Shown here: positions 18,053-26,741 of the stretch, piece by piece
Layout of the letters: each line of letters opens with the position of its first letter
Position numbering within the stretch: the stretch's first letter is position 1
Source of the DNA: Devosia ginsengisoli
Lineage (GTDB): Bacteria > Pseudomonadota > Alphaproteobacteria > Rhizobiales > Devosiaceae
Length of the DNA stretch: 64,000 nt
Reading direction: 5' to 3'
Assembly (NCBI RefSeq): GCF_007859655.1
Contig: NZ_CP042304.1
Location: 496,001 to 560,000 of the forward strand
Position numbers and translations under genes: made by a program
The notes under the pieces: generated by a model
Seen by the model: only the letters and a program-made list of their open reading frames with translations
Database searches by the model: none
What the model was told of the DNA's origin: nothing

Positions 18053-19633
18053 ATGACCAAGCACTTCCTGCCGCTGCTGACCGCAGCCTTCCTCGCCTCC
18101 ACCGCAGGCGCCTTCGCCGCCGGGGAGCTGACCTATGTGGTCAATAACGAAAGCGCCAAATACGATCCCGGCACCACCGCCGAAACCTTCGCCGCCCCCA
18201 TCATCGGCAACACGTTCGAAGGCCTGGTCCGCTTCGACGCCAATAACGAGATCGTCCCCGCCCTCGCCGAGACCTGGGACGTTTCCGAAGATGGCCTGAC
18301 CTACACTTTCCACCTGCGCGACGCGAACTGGTCCGATGGCAAGCCGGTCGTCGCTGGTGACTTTGTCTATGCCTGGAAGCGCGTGCTGACGCCCGCCACC
18401 GGCGCCATGAACGCCCCCATGCTGTTCTCCATCGTCGGCGCCGAGGAAGCCTATGGTGCCGATGGCGCCGGCGACATCTCCATCAGCGCCCCCGACGACA
18501 AGACGCTGACCTTCACCCTCAAGCAGCGCGTCCCCTACATGATGCAGTTGCTGACCTACACCACCTTCTTCCCGGTCCGTCAGGACGTCGTGGAAGCCGA
18601 TCCCGAAGGCTGGACCCGCAACCCGGCCACTTTCATCGGCACCGGCCCCTTCCGCGTCACCGCGTTCAACCAGGGCGAATCCGTCGTCTTCGAAAAGAAC
18701 CCCGAATATTACGACGCCGACGCCGTTTCCCTCGACAAGCTCACCTTCCGCCTGATCCCCGATCCGGCAACGGCACTCGCCGCCATGGAAGCCGGCGATG
18801 TCGACGGCATCGAATCCGTCCCCGCGCCGGAAATCCCGCGCCTCTCGGTCGAATCCGATGCCTTCATGGTCGTGCCGGCCCTGGGCACCACCTACGCCCT
18901 GTTCAACCCGCACCAAGCCCCGCTCGACAATCTCGAAGTCCGCAAGGCCCTCTCCATGGCCATCGACCGCGAGGAAATCGTCGAATTCGTGCTGCAGTCG
19001 GCCGATATCCCGGCCCTCGGCCTCGTCCCCCCCGGCATGACCCTTGCCGGCGAGGACTTCACCGACGGCCGTGACACGTTCGGTCTGTCCGAAACCGCTG
19101 ACGTCGAAGGCGCCCAGGCCCTGCTAGCCGAAGCCGGCTATCCCAATGGCGAAGGCTTCCCCGATACGCTCTTCGTCACCTATTCGTCCCCGCCGATCGA
19201 AAAGCTGCTCGAAGCCATCCAGCAGATGTGGAAGCAGAACCTCAATATCGACGTCGATATCCAGGCCACCGAATGGCAGGTCTTCTATCCCGAGGTCCAG
19301 AAGGTCGAATACCAGATCGCCCAGATGGGCTGGGGCGCAGACTATCCGCACCCCATGACCTTCCTCGACAACTTCGTCACCGGCAGCCCGAACAACCTCA
19401 ACAACTGGTCCAATGCCGACTATGACGCCGCCATCGCCGCCTCCAAGGCGACGGGCGACGAAGCCGAATCCCTTGCCGAAATGCGCAAGGCCGAGGCCAT
19501 CCTGATGAACGACCACGTCATCCTGCCGCAATACCACCGCAACAACTACATGATGATGAGCCCCAAAGTGATGGGCTTCTGGCGCTCCACGCTGAACGTC
19601 CCATACTTCCGGGATGCGCATTTCATGGAGTGA
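18053..19633 (+). CDS. oppA: Oligopeptide ABC transporter substrate-binding protein
   Basis: Periplasmic peptide-binding protein of SBP family 5, 526 residues. A signal peptide of about 22 residues ends AGAFA before AGELTYVV. The mature part follows OppA closely: YDPGTTAETFAAPIIGNTFEGLVRF, LTYTFHLRDANWSDGKPV, VAGDFVYAWKRVL, FIGTGPFRVTAFNQGESVVF, and LEVRKALSMAIDREEIV. AGGAGAGAAG precedes the ATG. It is the last gene of the opp operon, 62 nt after oppF. General peptides are the expected cargo; specificity cannot be read from sequence. Confidence 0.93.
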   Translation: MTKHFLPLLTAAFLASTAGAFAAGELTYVVNNESAKYDPGTTAETFAAPIIGNTFEGLVRFDANNEIVPALAETWDVSEDGLTYTFHLRDANWSDGKPVVAGDFVYAWKRVLTPATGAMNAPMLFSIVGAEEAYGADGAGDISISAPDDKTLTFTLKQRVPYMMQLLTYTTFFPVRQDVVEADPEGWTRNPATFIGTGPFRVTAFNQGESVVFEKNPEYYDADAVSLDKLTFRLIPDPATALAAMEAGDVDGIESVPAPEIPRLSVESDAFMVVPALGTTYALFNPHQAPLDNLEVRKALSMAIDREEIVEFVLQSADIPALGLVPPGMTLAGEDFTDGRDTFGLSETADVEGAQALLAEAGYPNGEGFPDTLFVTYSSPPIEKLLEAIQQMWKQNLNIDVDIQATEWQVFYPEVQKVEYQIAQMGWGADYPHPMTFLDNFVTGSPNNLNNWSNADYDAAIAASKATGDEAESLAEMRKAEAILMNDHVILPQYHRNNYMMMSPKVMGFWRSTLNVPYFRDAHFME

Positions 19634-19638
19634 GGCGC

Positions 19639-19677
19639 GACCCGCAGGGTCAAATCGCTCCAGTGGAGCGATTTGAG
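19639..19677. repeat. Family D palindrome, second copy
   Basis: This 39-nt element is identical to 16912-16950. It lies 6 nt after the oppA stop codon. The strong hairpin CAAATCGCTCCA/TGGAGCGATTTG has no T-run but may protect or terminate the transcript. Confidence 0.8.
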
Positions 19678-19725
19678 CGCCGAACGCCCGAGCGCAAGCG
19701 AGGGCAAGAGCGTGCCACAACCACC

Positions 19726-19977
19726 GCCCCCCCTCGCCCCTTGTGGGAGAGGGGGGTAATTTCTTCGTCCAGAAGAAATTACCGGGTGAGGGGTCCTGCG
19801 CCCTCCCATGCTTCAAAGGTTGTGGCTGGCGCAAGAACCCCTCATCCGCCCTTCGGGCACCTTCTCCCACAAGGGGAGAAGGTGAACTCGGTTGGCGTGG
19901 CACGATCCCGCCTCACCCACGATCTGTTCCTCCCCCTATCAGGGGGAGGCTAGGAGGGGTACCCGCCAAAGACTCGC
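19726..19977. repeat. Family A (full) followed by family B
   Basis: 19726-19882 is a full A element. Its hairpin arms are TAATTTCTTC/GAAGAAATTA around GTCCA, followed by CTCCCATGCTTCAAAGG and the right half with CATCCGCCCTTCGGGC. 19928-19977 is a B element ending TAGGAGGGGTACCC and AAAGACTC. The pair fills the gap between the convergent oppA and putR genes. Confidence 0.85.
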
Positions 19978-19984
19978 CTTCGCC

Positions 19985-20458
19985 TCACTCCTCGTCCCCC
20001 TTCACCGCCTCCATCGACACATGCGTCGACGTATGCGCCACATGGGGCAGGGCGCTGATCCGTTCCCCCAGCACTTCCCGATAGTCGGCAATATCCTTGG
20101 TCCGCACCTTGAGCAGATAGTCAAAGCTCGACGCAATCATATGCGCCTGCTCCACCTCAGGGATCGCCCGCACCGCCTTGTTGAACGCCGCCAGTGCTGC
20201 CTTGCGCGTATCGCTCAGCTTCACCTCGACAAACGCCACATGCGGCAATCCCAGCCGCTTGGGGTCGATCACCGCCCGATACCCCAGAATATAGCCCGCC
20301 TTCTCCAGCCGCGTGATCCGCGCCTGGCACGGCGTCTTGCTCAGGTTCACCCGTCGGCTCAGTTCCGCCACGCTGATCCGCCCATCCCGCGCCAGTTCAT
20401 CCAGGATATGCCGGTCGATCTGGTCCAAAGTCTCGTATGTAACGGTTTTCATGGGCAT
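19985..20458 (-). CDS. putR: Lrp/AsnC-family regulator, probable PutR
   Basis: Transcription factor of 157 residues. An N-terminal winged helix (LDQIDRHILDELARDGRISV, ELSRRVNLSKTPCQARITRLE) is followed by an AsnC-type ligand domain (HVAFVEVKLSDTR, VEQAHMIASSFDYLLKVRT, LPHVAHTSTHVSMEAVK). It is divergent from putA, the classic arrangement of PutR, which activates putA in response to proline in Agrobacterium and Rhodobacter. ATG 20458 is used; an ATG two codons downstream is possible. A family F repeat lies in the short divergent promoter region. Confidence 0.9.
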   Translation of the reverse strand: MPMKTVTYETLDQIDRHILDELARDGRISVAELSRRVNLSKTPCQARITRLEKAGYILGYRAVIDPKRLGLPHVAFVEVKLSDTRKAALAAFNKAVRAIPEVEQAHMIASSFDYLLKVRTKDIADYREVLGERISALPHVAHTSTHVSMEAVKGDEE

Positions 20459-20557
20459 AAATCCTGCAATCTACCTTCACGATAACGCTTCGCGCCGCAA
20501 AGCGCCACCAGATCAGGCGAAACGCCTGTCAAACTCATGGCATCCTCCGCCCAACCA

Positions 20558-20610
20558 GTAGCCCTCATGGTGAGGTGCGCTTCTTCAGCGCCTCGAACCA
20601 CGAGGGCGTG
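20558..20610. repeat. Family F palindrome in the putR-putA promoter region
   Basis: GTAGCCCTCATGGTGAGGTGCG and TCGAACCACGAGGGCGTG form an imperfect palindrome. It ends only 14 nt before the putA ATG, so it will be part of the putA leader. Nearly the same sequence is at 33575-33640, and a shorter version lies inside putA at 23307. Confidence 0.75.
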
Positions 20611-20623
20611 CCCCGGAGGCTTC

Positions 20624-23600
20624 ATGTCCATCACCACCATCCGCCACACCCTCCGCAGCCGGAACCTGGCCGACGAAACCACCCTCGTCCACGATCTCAT
20701 CGCTGCCACCGACCTCGATGCCGCGGCACGCCAATCCATCTCCACCCACGCCGAAGCCCTCGTCACCTCGGTCCGCAAGGGCAACCGCCTCGGCCTCATG
20801 GAGTCCTTCCTCGCCGAATACGGCCTCGCCACCGACGAGGGCGTGGCGCTGATGTCCCTCGCCGAAGCCTTGCTCCGCGTCCCCGATGCCGAAACCGTCG
20901 ATGCCCTCATTCACGACAAGGTCGGCGGCTCCGATTGGACCGGCCATTTCGGCGCCTCGTCCAATCAACTGGTCAATTTCTCCTCCTGGGCCCTCGGCCT
21001 CACCGCCGATGTCCTTGGTGACCCCGAAATCGGCCCCAGAAACGCCCTGCATCGCGCCATAGCCCGGCTCGGCGAACCCGTCATCCGCACCGCCGTCGCC
21101 CAGGCCATGCGCCTGCTCGGCAGCCAGTTCGTCTTCGGCCGCACCATTGACGAAGCCGTGGTCAATGCCCGCAAACCCGAAGCCCAGGGCTACCGCTATT
21201 CCTACGACATGCTCGGCGAAGCCGCCCGCACCTCCGCCGACGCAGCCCGCTATTTCGACGCCTACGCCCGCGCCATCGCCACCCTGGCCCCCCATTGCAC
21301 AGCGCCGTCCGTCCGTGACAATCCGGGCATTTCGGTCAAACTCTCCGCGCTCCACCCGCGCTACGAGTTCGCGCAACGCCACCGCGTCATGGCCGAACTG
21401 GTTGATCTGACTCGCCAATTGGCCCTGTCAGCCAAATCAGCCAATATGGGCTTCAACATCGACGCTGAAGAAGCCGACCGCCTCGATCTCTCGCTCGACA
21501 TCATCGCCGAAGTCCTCGCCACGCCGGACCTAGCCGGCTGGGACGGCTTCGGCGTCGTCGTCCAGGCCTATGGCAAACGTGTCCTGCCCTTGATCGACTG
21601 GCTCGACGCCACCGCAAAATCCCTCTCCCGCCGCATCATGGTTCGCCTCGTCAAGGGCGCCTATTGGGACGCCGAGATCAAGCGCGCCCAGGTCCTCGGG
21701 CTCGACGGCTACCCCGTCTTCACCCGCAAGGCCGCCACCGACATCAGCTACATCGCCGCCGCGAAAAAGCTCTTCGCCGCCGGCAACATCTACCCCCAAT
21801 TCGCCACCCACAACGCCCATACGGCGTCAGCCGTCCTCCACCTGGCGGCCGAAGCCGGCCGCTACAACGACACGTTCGAGTTCCAGCGCCTGCACGGCAT
21901 GGGCGAGCGCCTGCACGAAGTCCTGCGCACGAACCACGGCACCCGCACCCGCATTTACGCCCCCGTCGGCGCCCACAAGGACCTGCTGGCCTACCTCGTC
22001 CGCCGCCTCCTCGAAAACGGCGCCAACGGCTCCTTCGTCTACCAGATCGCCGACGAAGACATCCCGGCATCGGTGGTGGCCGAAGACCCCGTGGCCAAGG
22101 TTCTCGCTCTGGATGCCATCCCCAATCCAGCCATCCCGGCCCCTTCAGCCATCTTCGCCCCGCGCCAAAACTCTATCGGCCTCGACCTCACCGATCCCAT
22201 CGCCTTCCCAGCAATGGAATCCGCCCGCGCCACCTTCGCCAAAACCCAATGGCACGCCGAGCCGCTGATCGCGCCACATCCACCGCGCGGTTCCTCCCCC
22301 TATCAGGGGGAGGCTAGGAGGGGGTACTCCGATCCCGCCCAGCTCACCAACCCCGCCAACCCAACCGACTCCCTCGGCACCGTCATCAACGCCACCCCGA
22401 CCGACGTCACCGCCGCGATATCCGCCGCCACCGCCTCCACCTGGCCCGCCACCCCCGTCGCCACCCGCGCCAACCTCCTCCGCGCCACGGCCGACCTGTA
22501 CGAAGCCAACCGCCCCGAACTCTTCGCCCTGCTAGCCCGCGAGGCCGGCAAGACCTGGGCCGATGCCGTGTCCGAAGTCCGCGAGGCCGTCGATTTCCTC
22601 CGCTACTACGCCCAGCAAGCCGAGGCCCATCCCCTCGCATCCCCCCGCGGCCCCATATCAGCCATCTCCCCGTGGAACTTCCCCCTGGCCATCTTCACCG
22701 GCCAGATCGCCGCCGCCCTCGTGTCAGGCAATCCCGTCCTCGCCAAGCCCGCGCCGCAGACCCCACTCATCGCCTTCCGCGCCGTCCAACTCATGCACCA
22801 GGCCGGCATCCCCGCCGACGCCATCCAGCTCCTGCCGGGGGCAGGGGAGGTCGGCACCGCCCTGACCTCCAACCCCGCTATTGCAGGCGTGGTCTTCACC
22901 GGCTCGCTCCCCACCGCCCGCAAGATCGACCAGGCCATGGCCACCCATCTGGCGCCCACCGCGCCCCTCATCGCCGAAACCGGCGGCCTCAACGCCATGA
23001 TCGTCGATTCCACGGCGCTTCCCGAACAGGCGGTGCGCGACATTCTCGCCTCCGCCTTTCAGTCCGCAGGCCAGCGCTGCTCCGCCCTCCGCGTCCTCTA
23101 TCTCCAGGAAGACGCTGCAGAGCGCACCATCGAGATGCTGAAAGGCGCCATGGACGAACTGACCATGGGCAATCCCTGGACCCTCAGCACCGATATCGGC
23201 CCCGTCATCGACGAAGCCGCCAGATCAAAAATCCAGGCCCACATCGACACTTACGAGAAAAACGGGAATCTGATTCATCGCTTGAAGTCGCGCGAAATTC
23301 CCGAAGAACCTCATGGTGAGCTTGTCGAACCACGAGGTTCGGGCACCGGCACCTTCGTCGCCCCCACCGTCCTGCGCATCAAATCCATTGCCGACCTCAC
23401 CGAAGAAATCTTCGGCCCCGTCCTCCACATCGCCACCTTCAAATCCGGCGAACTGGATGCGGTAATTTCCGCCATCAATGCCAGCGGCTACGGCCTCACC
23501 TTCGGCCTCCACACCCGCATTTCCTCACGCGTCCGCCAGGTCTCCAGCAGCGTCAAAGCCGGTAATATCTACATCAACCGCAACCAGATCGGCGCCGTCG

Positions 23601-24088
23601 TCGGCTCCCAGCCCTTCGGCGGCGAAGGCCTCTCCGGCACCGGCCCCAAAGCCGGCGGCCCGCATTACCTGCCGCGCTTCACGCTCAGCCACGGCCCCGT
23701 CCAGACAGCCCCACTCCCGCTGCCCGGCCCCACCGGCGAAAGCAACATCATGCACACCGCCCCGCGCGGCACGCTCCTCTGCCTCGGCCCCACCGCTGCC
23801 GACCAACAGGTCCAGGCCACCATGGCTGCCACATCGGGCAACACCGCCATCCTGGCCACTCTCGACCTCGATACCCTGAGCAACGCCACCAGTTTCGATG
23901 CCGTGGCCTGGTTCGCCGAAGACGCCACCCTCCGGTCCATCCGCCAAGCCCTCAGCGCCCGCACCGGCGCCATCATCCCGCTCCTGACCTCAGCGGAAGA
24001 TTCCGCCCGCCTCCTCGTCGAACGCCACGTCTGCATCGACACCACAGCCGCCGGCGGCAACGCCACCCTCATGGCGCAAGCGGGTTAG
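20624..24088 (+). CDS. putA: Bifunctional proline dehydrogenase / P5C dehydrogenase PutA, with two in-frame repeat insertions
   Basis: Two-step proline catabolic enzyme, 1,154 residues, oxidising proline through P5C to glutamate. The proline dehydrogenase barrel (about 130-530) shows MVRLVKGAYWDAEIKRAQ, FATHNAHT, FEFQRLHGMGERLHE and RIYAPVGAHKDLLAYLVRRLLENGAN. The aldehyde dehydrogenase part starts near 575 with ISPWNFPLAIFTGQIAAALVSG, Glu785 in AETGG and the catalytic Cys819 in SAGQRCSAL. Family B DNA at 22291-22329 encodes SSPYQGEARRGY in the inter-domain linker (about residue 556), and family F DNA encodes PHGELVEPRG near residue 896. No N-terminal ribbon-helix-helix domain, consistent with separate PutR control. 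GGAGG is 4 nt before the ATG. Confidence 0.94.
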   Translation: MSITTIRHTLRSRNLADETTLVHDLIAATDLDAAARQSISTHAEALVTSVRKGNRLGLMESFLAEYGLATDEGVALMSLAEALLRVPDAETVDALIHDKVGGSDWTGHFGASSNQLVNFSSWALGLTADVLGDPEIGPRNALHRAIARLGEPVIRTAVAQAMRLLGSQFVFGRTIDEAVVNARKPEAQGYRYSYDMLGEAARTSADAARYFDAYARAIATLAPHCTAPSVRDNPGISVKLSALHPRYEFAQRHRVMAELVDLTRQLALSAKSANMGFNIDAEEADRLDLSLDIIAEVLATPDLAGWDGFGVVVQAYGKRVLPLIDWLDATAKSLSRRIMVRLVKGAYWDAEIKRAQVLGLDGYPVFTRKAATDISYIAAAKKLFAAGNIYPQFATHNAHTASAVLHLAAEAGRYNDTFEFQRLHGMGERLHEVLRTNHGTRTRIYAPVGAHKDLLAYLVRRLLENGANGSFVYQIADEDIPASVVAEDPVAKVLALDAIPNPAIPAPSAIFAPRQNSIGLDLTDPIAFPAMESARATFAKTQWHAEPLIAPHPPRGSSPYQGEARRGYSDPAQLTNPANPTDSLGTVINATPTDVTAAISAATASTWPATPVATRANLLRATADLYEANRPELFALLAREAGKTWADAVSEVREAVDFLRYYAQQAEAHPLASPRGPISAISPWNFPLAIFTGQIAAALVSGNPVLAKPAPQTPLIAFRAVQLMHQAGIPADAIQLLPGAGEVGTALTSNPAIAGVVFTGSLPTARKIDQAMATHLAPTAPLIAETGGLNAMIVDSTALPEQAVRDILASAFQSAGQRCSALRVLYLQEDAAERTIEMLKGAMDELTMGNPWTLSTDIGPVIDEAARSKIQAHIDTYEKNGNLIHRLKSREIPEEPHGELVEPRGSGTGTFVAPTVLRIKSIADLTEEIFGPVLHIATFKSGELDAVISAINASGYGLTFGLHTRISSRVRQVSSSVKAGNIYINRNQIGAVVGSQPFGGEGLSGTGPKAGGPHYLPRFTLSHGPVQTAPLPLPGPTGESNIMHTAPRGTLLCLGPTAADQQVQATMAATSGNTAILATLDLDTLSNATSFDAVAWFAEDATLRSIRQALSARTGAIIPLLTSAEDSARLLVERHVCIDTTAAGGNATLMAQAG
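22291..22329. repeat. Family B element inside putA, linker region
   Basis: TTCCTCCCCCTATCAGGGGG plus AGGCTAGGAGGGGGTA is read in frame as SSPYQGEARRGY. The frame chosen avoids the TAG in GGCTAGG. It falls between the two catalytic domains. Confidence 0.85.
23307..23339. repeat. Family F element inside putA, P5C dehydrogenase domain
   Basis: AACCTCATGGTGAGCTTGTC and GAACCACGAGGTT form a palindrome with ends AACCTC/GAGGTT. It is read in frame as EPHGELVEPRG. It sits after the catalytic cysteine, in a surface region between EIP and GTGTFVAPT. Confidence 0.85.
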
Positions 24089-24100
24089 ATATCGCCCCAA

Positions 24101-24323
24101 GAGTGGAGCCACCCCTCGCCCCTTGCGGGAGAGGGTGGTTTTCCGCGTCCAGCGGAAAACCGGGTGAGGGGTTCTCTCCGCGAGTCAGATGCTCGTGAAA
24201 GAAACCCCTCATCCGCCCTTCGGGCACCTTCTCCCGCAAGGGGAGAAGGGAAGGGTGCCCCAAACCCAATCTGTTCCTCCCCCTATCAGGGGGAGGCTAG
24301 GAGGGGGTATCCAACAAAGACTC
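24101..24323. repeat. Family A (full) followed by family B
   Basis: 24101-24249 is an A element whose hairpin arms are GTTTTCCGC/GCGGAAAAC with the same GTCCA loop. 24275-24323 is a B element ending AAAGACTC. The pair lies between the convergent putA and GAF genes, the same A-then-B order as at 19726-19977. Confidence 0.85.
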
Positions 24324-24331
24324 TTATCCCG

Positions 24332-24823
24332 CTACCCCCGCGCCACCGCCGCCGCCAGCTTCGCCGGCACCGCCACCACCTTCCGGATCACAGCCACCCG
24401 CTCCGGCGTATAATACCCCTCCACATCGAGCATGTTCACCGTGCCCACCAGTTCCCCGCCCAGCACCACCGGCATGTTCACCACGCTCTGGCAGCCCAGC
24501 GAGTCGATCAGCTCATAATCCGGAAACACCTTGGCGATATCGGCAATCGTATTCGCCACGAAATACCGCCGCTCCTTGTGCACGATATCGAACCATGAAT
24601 CATACCGGATCGGCTTGGTCCCAGAGGTCGGATAATTCGCCGCATCGCTCGTATAAGCCCGCCGCGCCACCTCGTTTTCCATGTCCACCGTCATATAGGT
24701 GAACAGCTTGGCCCCCACACTCGCCTGCACCAGCGCCTGCAGCGCCGAAAACGCCGCATCGGCCCCCTTGGCCTCGGCAATGGCAGTATCGAACCGTGCA
24801 ATAGCATCAGCATAATCAGTCAT
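24332..24823 (-). CDS. GAF domain protein (paralogue of 12607-13098)
   Basis: Protein of 163 residues, one GAF domain, no output domain. Core strands are GAKLFTYMTVDMENEVARRAY, SGTKPIRYDSWFDIVHKERRYF, SLGCQSVVNMPVVLGGELVGTVNMLD and the end EGYYTPERVAVIRKVVAVPAKL. Length and the SLGCxS...P...G-x-L-x-GT-N block match the GAF protein coupled to the diguanylate cyclase, so the two are paralogues. Both keep a cysteine after LG. Standing alone, with convergent putA and a repeat block at its 3' end, its function is unknown. Confidence 0.8.
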   Translation of the reverse strand: MTDYADAIARFDTAIAEAKGADAAFSALQALVQASVGAKLFTYMTVDMENEVARRAYTSDAANYPTSGTKPIRYDSWFDIVHKERRYFVANTIADIAKVFPDYELIDSLGCQSVVNMPVVLGGELVGTVNMLDVEGYYTPERVAVIRKVVAVPAKLAAAVARG

Positions 24824-24852
24824 GAATTTGGTCCTTGGTTTGAATTCTCGGC

Positions 24853-24967
24853 CCTTCGCCTCCCTCCCCCTTGTGGGGAGGGACCGAGGGTGGGGGTTCT
24901 GCGCGCGGGAAAAGGCGGGATGGCGACAAAGCCTCGATCTGTTAAGGGGGAGGCTAGGAGGGGGTAT
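24853..24967. repeat. Degenerate C and B repeat remnants
   Basis: CCTCCCCCTTGTGGGGAGGGA (family C start) and TTAAGGGGGAGGCTAGGAGG (family B right part, lacking the CCTATC arm) lie between the GAF gene and the ATPase gene. The B remnant supplies the TAG stop codon of the minus-strand ATPase at 24954. Confidence 0.7.
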
Positions 24968-25715
24968 CCGCCAAAGAAGCGTCTCTCCCCGCCGTCGCCT
25001 CCAGCAATTCCCGCGAATAAGGCTCTACTAGCCGTCCCGACTTCAGCAGCGCCACATCGGCCACCTCGACGATCCGCCCCTGCCGCATCACCGCCAGCCG
25101 GTCGCAGAGAAAGCTCACCACCGGCAGGTTGTGCGTCACCAGCAGATAGGTCAGCCCCTGTTCCCGCCGCAGGCGCTTCAGCAGGTTCAAAATTTCCGCC
25201 TGCACCGACACATCCAGCGCCGAAGTCGGCTCATCCAGCAGCAGCACTTTCGGCTCCAGCATCAGCGCCCGCGCAATCGCCACGCGCTGCCGCTGTCCGC
25301 CCGACAATTGATGCGGAAAGCGAAACCGGAACCTTTGGTCCAGCCCCACCGCATTGAGCATCGCCTCGACCCGCTCGCCGCGACTGCCGATCCCGTTGAT
25401 ATCGAGCGGCTCGCTCAGCACGGCGTCGATGGTCTTGCGCGGATGCAGCGACCCATAGGGGTCTTGAAACACCATCTGCACCTGCCGCGCCACATCGCGA
25501 TCCACGCCATGGCTACGTGCCTTGCCCAGCACGGCAATTTCGCCCGTCCAGTCCGGCGCCAGCCCGGCAATCGCCCGCAGAATCGTCGATTTGCCCGAGC
25601 CGCTCTCGCCCACCAGCGCAAAGCTCTCGCCCTCAGATATGTCGAGGCTCACCCCATGCACCACTTTCGTGTCGCCATAGGAAATATCGAGATTGCCGAG
25701 AGAAATCGCGCTCAT
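24954..25715 (-). CDS. Peptide ABC transporter ATPase (DppF type)
   Basis: ATPase of a dipeptide/oligopeptide importer, 253 residues. It shows [63 protein letters not shown] and VTHNLPVVSFLCDR. It is short because it lacks the C-terminal cysteine extension usual for DppF. The last codons (ASLADTPS) and the stop lie in a family B repeat remnant, so the gene may have been trimmed by the insertion. Start overlaps the upstream ATPase stop by ATGA. It belongs to the leftward operon starting at 28940, whose binding protein is encoded divergently at 29749. Confidence 0.9.
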   Translation of the reverse strand: MSAISLGNLDISYGDTKVVHGVSLDISEGESFALVGESGSGKSTILRAIAGLAPDWTGEIAVLGKARSHGVDRDVARQVQMVFQDPYGSLHPRKTIDAVLSEPLDINGIGSRGERVEAMLNAVGLDQRFRFRFPHQLSGGQRQRVAIARALMLEPKVLLLDEPTSALDVSVQAEILNLLKRLRREQGLTYLLVTHNLPVVSFLCDRLAVMRQGRIVEVADVALLKSGRLVEPYSRELLEATAGRDASLADTPS

Positions 25716-26545
25716 GTGCCCGCCCATTGCGTCCGGTCGAGCACCGGCAATTCGTCGCGCGTTTCGTCGATCACAGGCATCGCCGCCAGCAGCCCGCGCG
25801 TATAGGGGTGCTGCGCCTTGTCGAGTTCCCCCGCCGCGCATTCCTCCACCACGGTCCCGGCATTCATCACCAGGATGCGGTCGCAATAGCGCGACACGAG
25901 GTTGAGATCGTGGCTGATCAGGATCAGCCCCATGCCCTTCCGCGTCACCAGGTCGTCGATGATATCGAGCACCTGCGCCTGCACGCTCACATCCAGCGCC
26001 GAAGTCGGCTCGTCCGCTATCAGCAGTTCCGGCTCGGGGATCAGCATCATGGCGATCATCACGCGCTGCCCCATCCCGCCCGAAACCTCCTGCGGATAAA
26101 GCCCGGCCACCCGCTGCGGATCATCGATCCGCACCGCTTCCAGCATCGCCAATATCCGCTCATTCACCGCCCGCCGCGGCAGCTTCTCATGCGTCACCAA
26201 CGCCTCGGCGATCTGCTCGCCAACAGTCATCACAGGGTTCAACGAAAATTTCGGATCCTGCATCACCATGGAAATGCGTGCGCCCCGGATGGCCCGCATC
26301 TGCCGCTCCGACTGCGCCAGAATATCCACACCATCAAAGTCCAGCCGATCCGCCGTCACCAGCCCCGGCTTGCGGATCAGCTTGAGAATGGCCCGGCCCG
26401 TCATCGACTTGCCCGACCCGCTCTCCCCCACAATCCCCAGCCGCTCCCGGCCGAGGGTGAACGAAATCCCCTTCACCACCTCCACGCGCCCGCGATGAGT
26501 GGGAAAGCTGACCCGAAGATTTTGCACTGAGAGCAGGGTGCTCAT
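25712..26545 (-). CDS. Peptide ABC transporter ATPase (DppD type)
   Basis: ATPase of the same importer, 277 residues. Landmarks are [72 protein letters not shown] and ISHDLNLVSRYCDR, then HPYTRGLLAAMP. The signature reads VSGGMGQR instead of FSGGMRQR, an uncommon change in the ABC signature. The usual C-terminal cysteine extension is also missing. The gene is separated from the permease gene upstream by a repeat block of about 200 nt. Confidence 0.9.
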   Translation of the reverse strand: MSTLLSVQNLRVSFPTHRGRVEVVKGISFTLGRERLGIVGESGSGKSMTGRAILKLIRKPGLVTADRLDFDGVDILAQSERQMRAIRGARISMVMQDPKFSLNPVMTVGEQIAEALVTHEKLPRRAVNERILAMLEAVRIDDPQRVAGLYPQEVSGGMGQRVMIAMMLIPEPELLIADEPTSALDVSVQAQVLDIIDDLVTRKGMGLILISHDLNLVSRYCDRILVMNAGTVVEECAAGELDKAQHPYTRGLLAAMPVIDETRDELPVLDRTQWAGT

Positions 26546-26561
26546 GCCGAGAAAACCCCTC

Positions 26562-26730
26562 CCTAGCTGCGCTACGGCCCTGCGGGCCTAGCTTCGCTAC
26601 CCTCCCCACAAGGGGGAGGGTGATCGCGGTGGCCAAGGCAAAATAGTGCCACAGAGTGGAGCCCACCGCCCCCTTGTGGGGGAGGCAAGCAAAGCTTGGC
26701 GCGCAGCGCCTAGCGCCGCTCGGAGGGGGT
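26562..26730. repeat. Two family C elements in opposite orientation inside the dpp-type operon
   Basis: CCCCTCCCTAGCTGCGCTAC...CTACCCTCCCCACAAGGGGG is followed by GCCCCCTTGTGGGGGAGGCAAGCAAAGCTTGGCGCGCAGCGCC and GGAGGGGGTATC. It sits between the DppC and DppD type genes, so it should be transcribed as an intercistronic structure. Confidence 0.8.
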
Positions 26731-26741
26731 ATCTACCGCCA

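Noticed and set aside
19639..19882. Possible insertion sequence or MITE ends around the repeat blocks
   Set aside because: I saw no terminal inverted repeats with target duplication bounding a transposase, and no transposase in the window. They look like REP-type palindromes instead.
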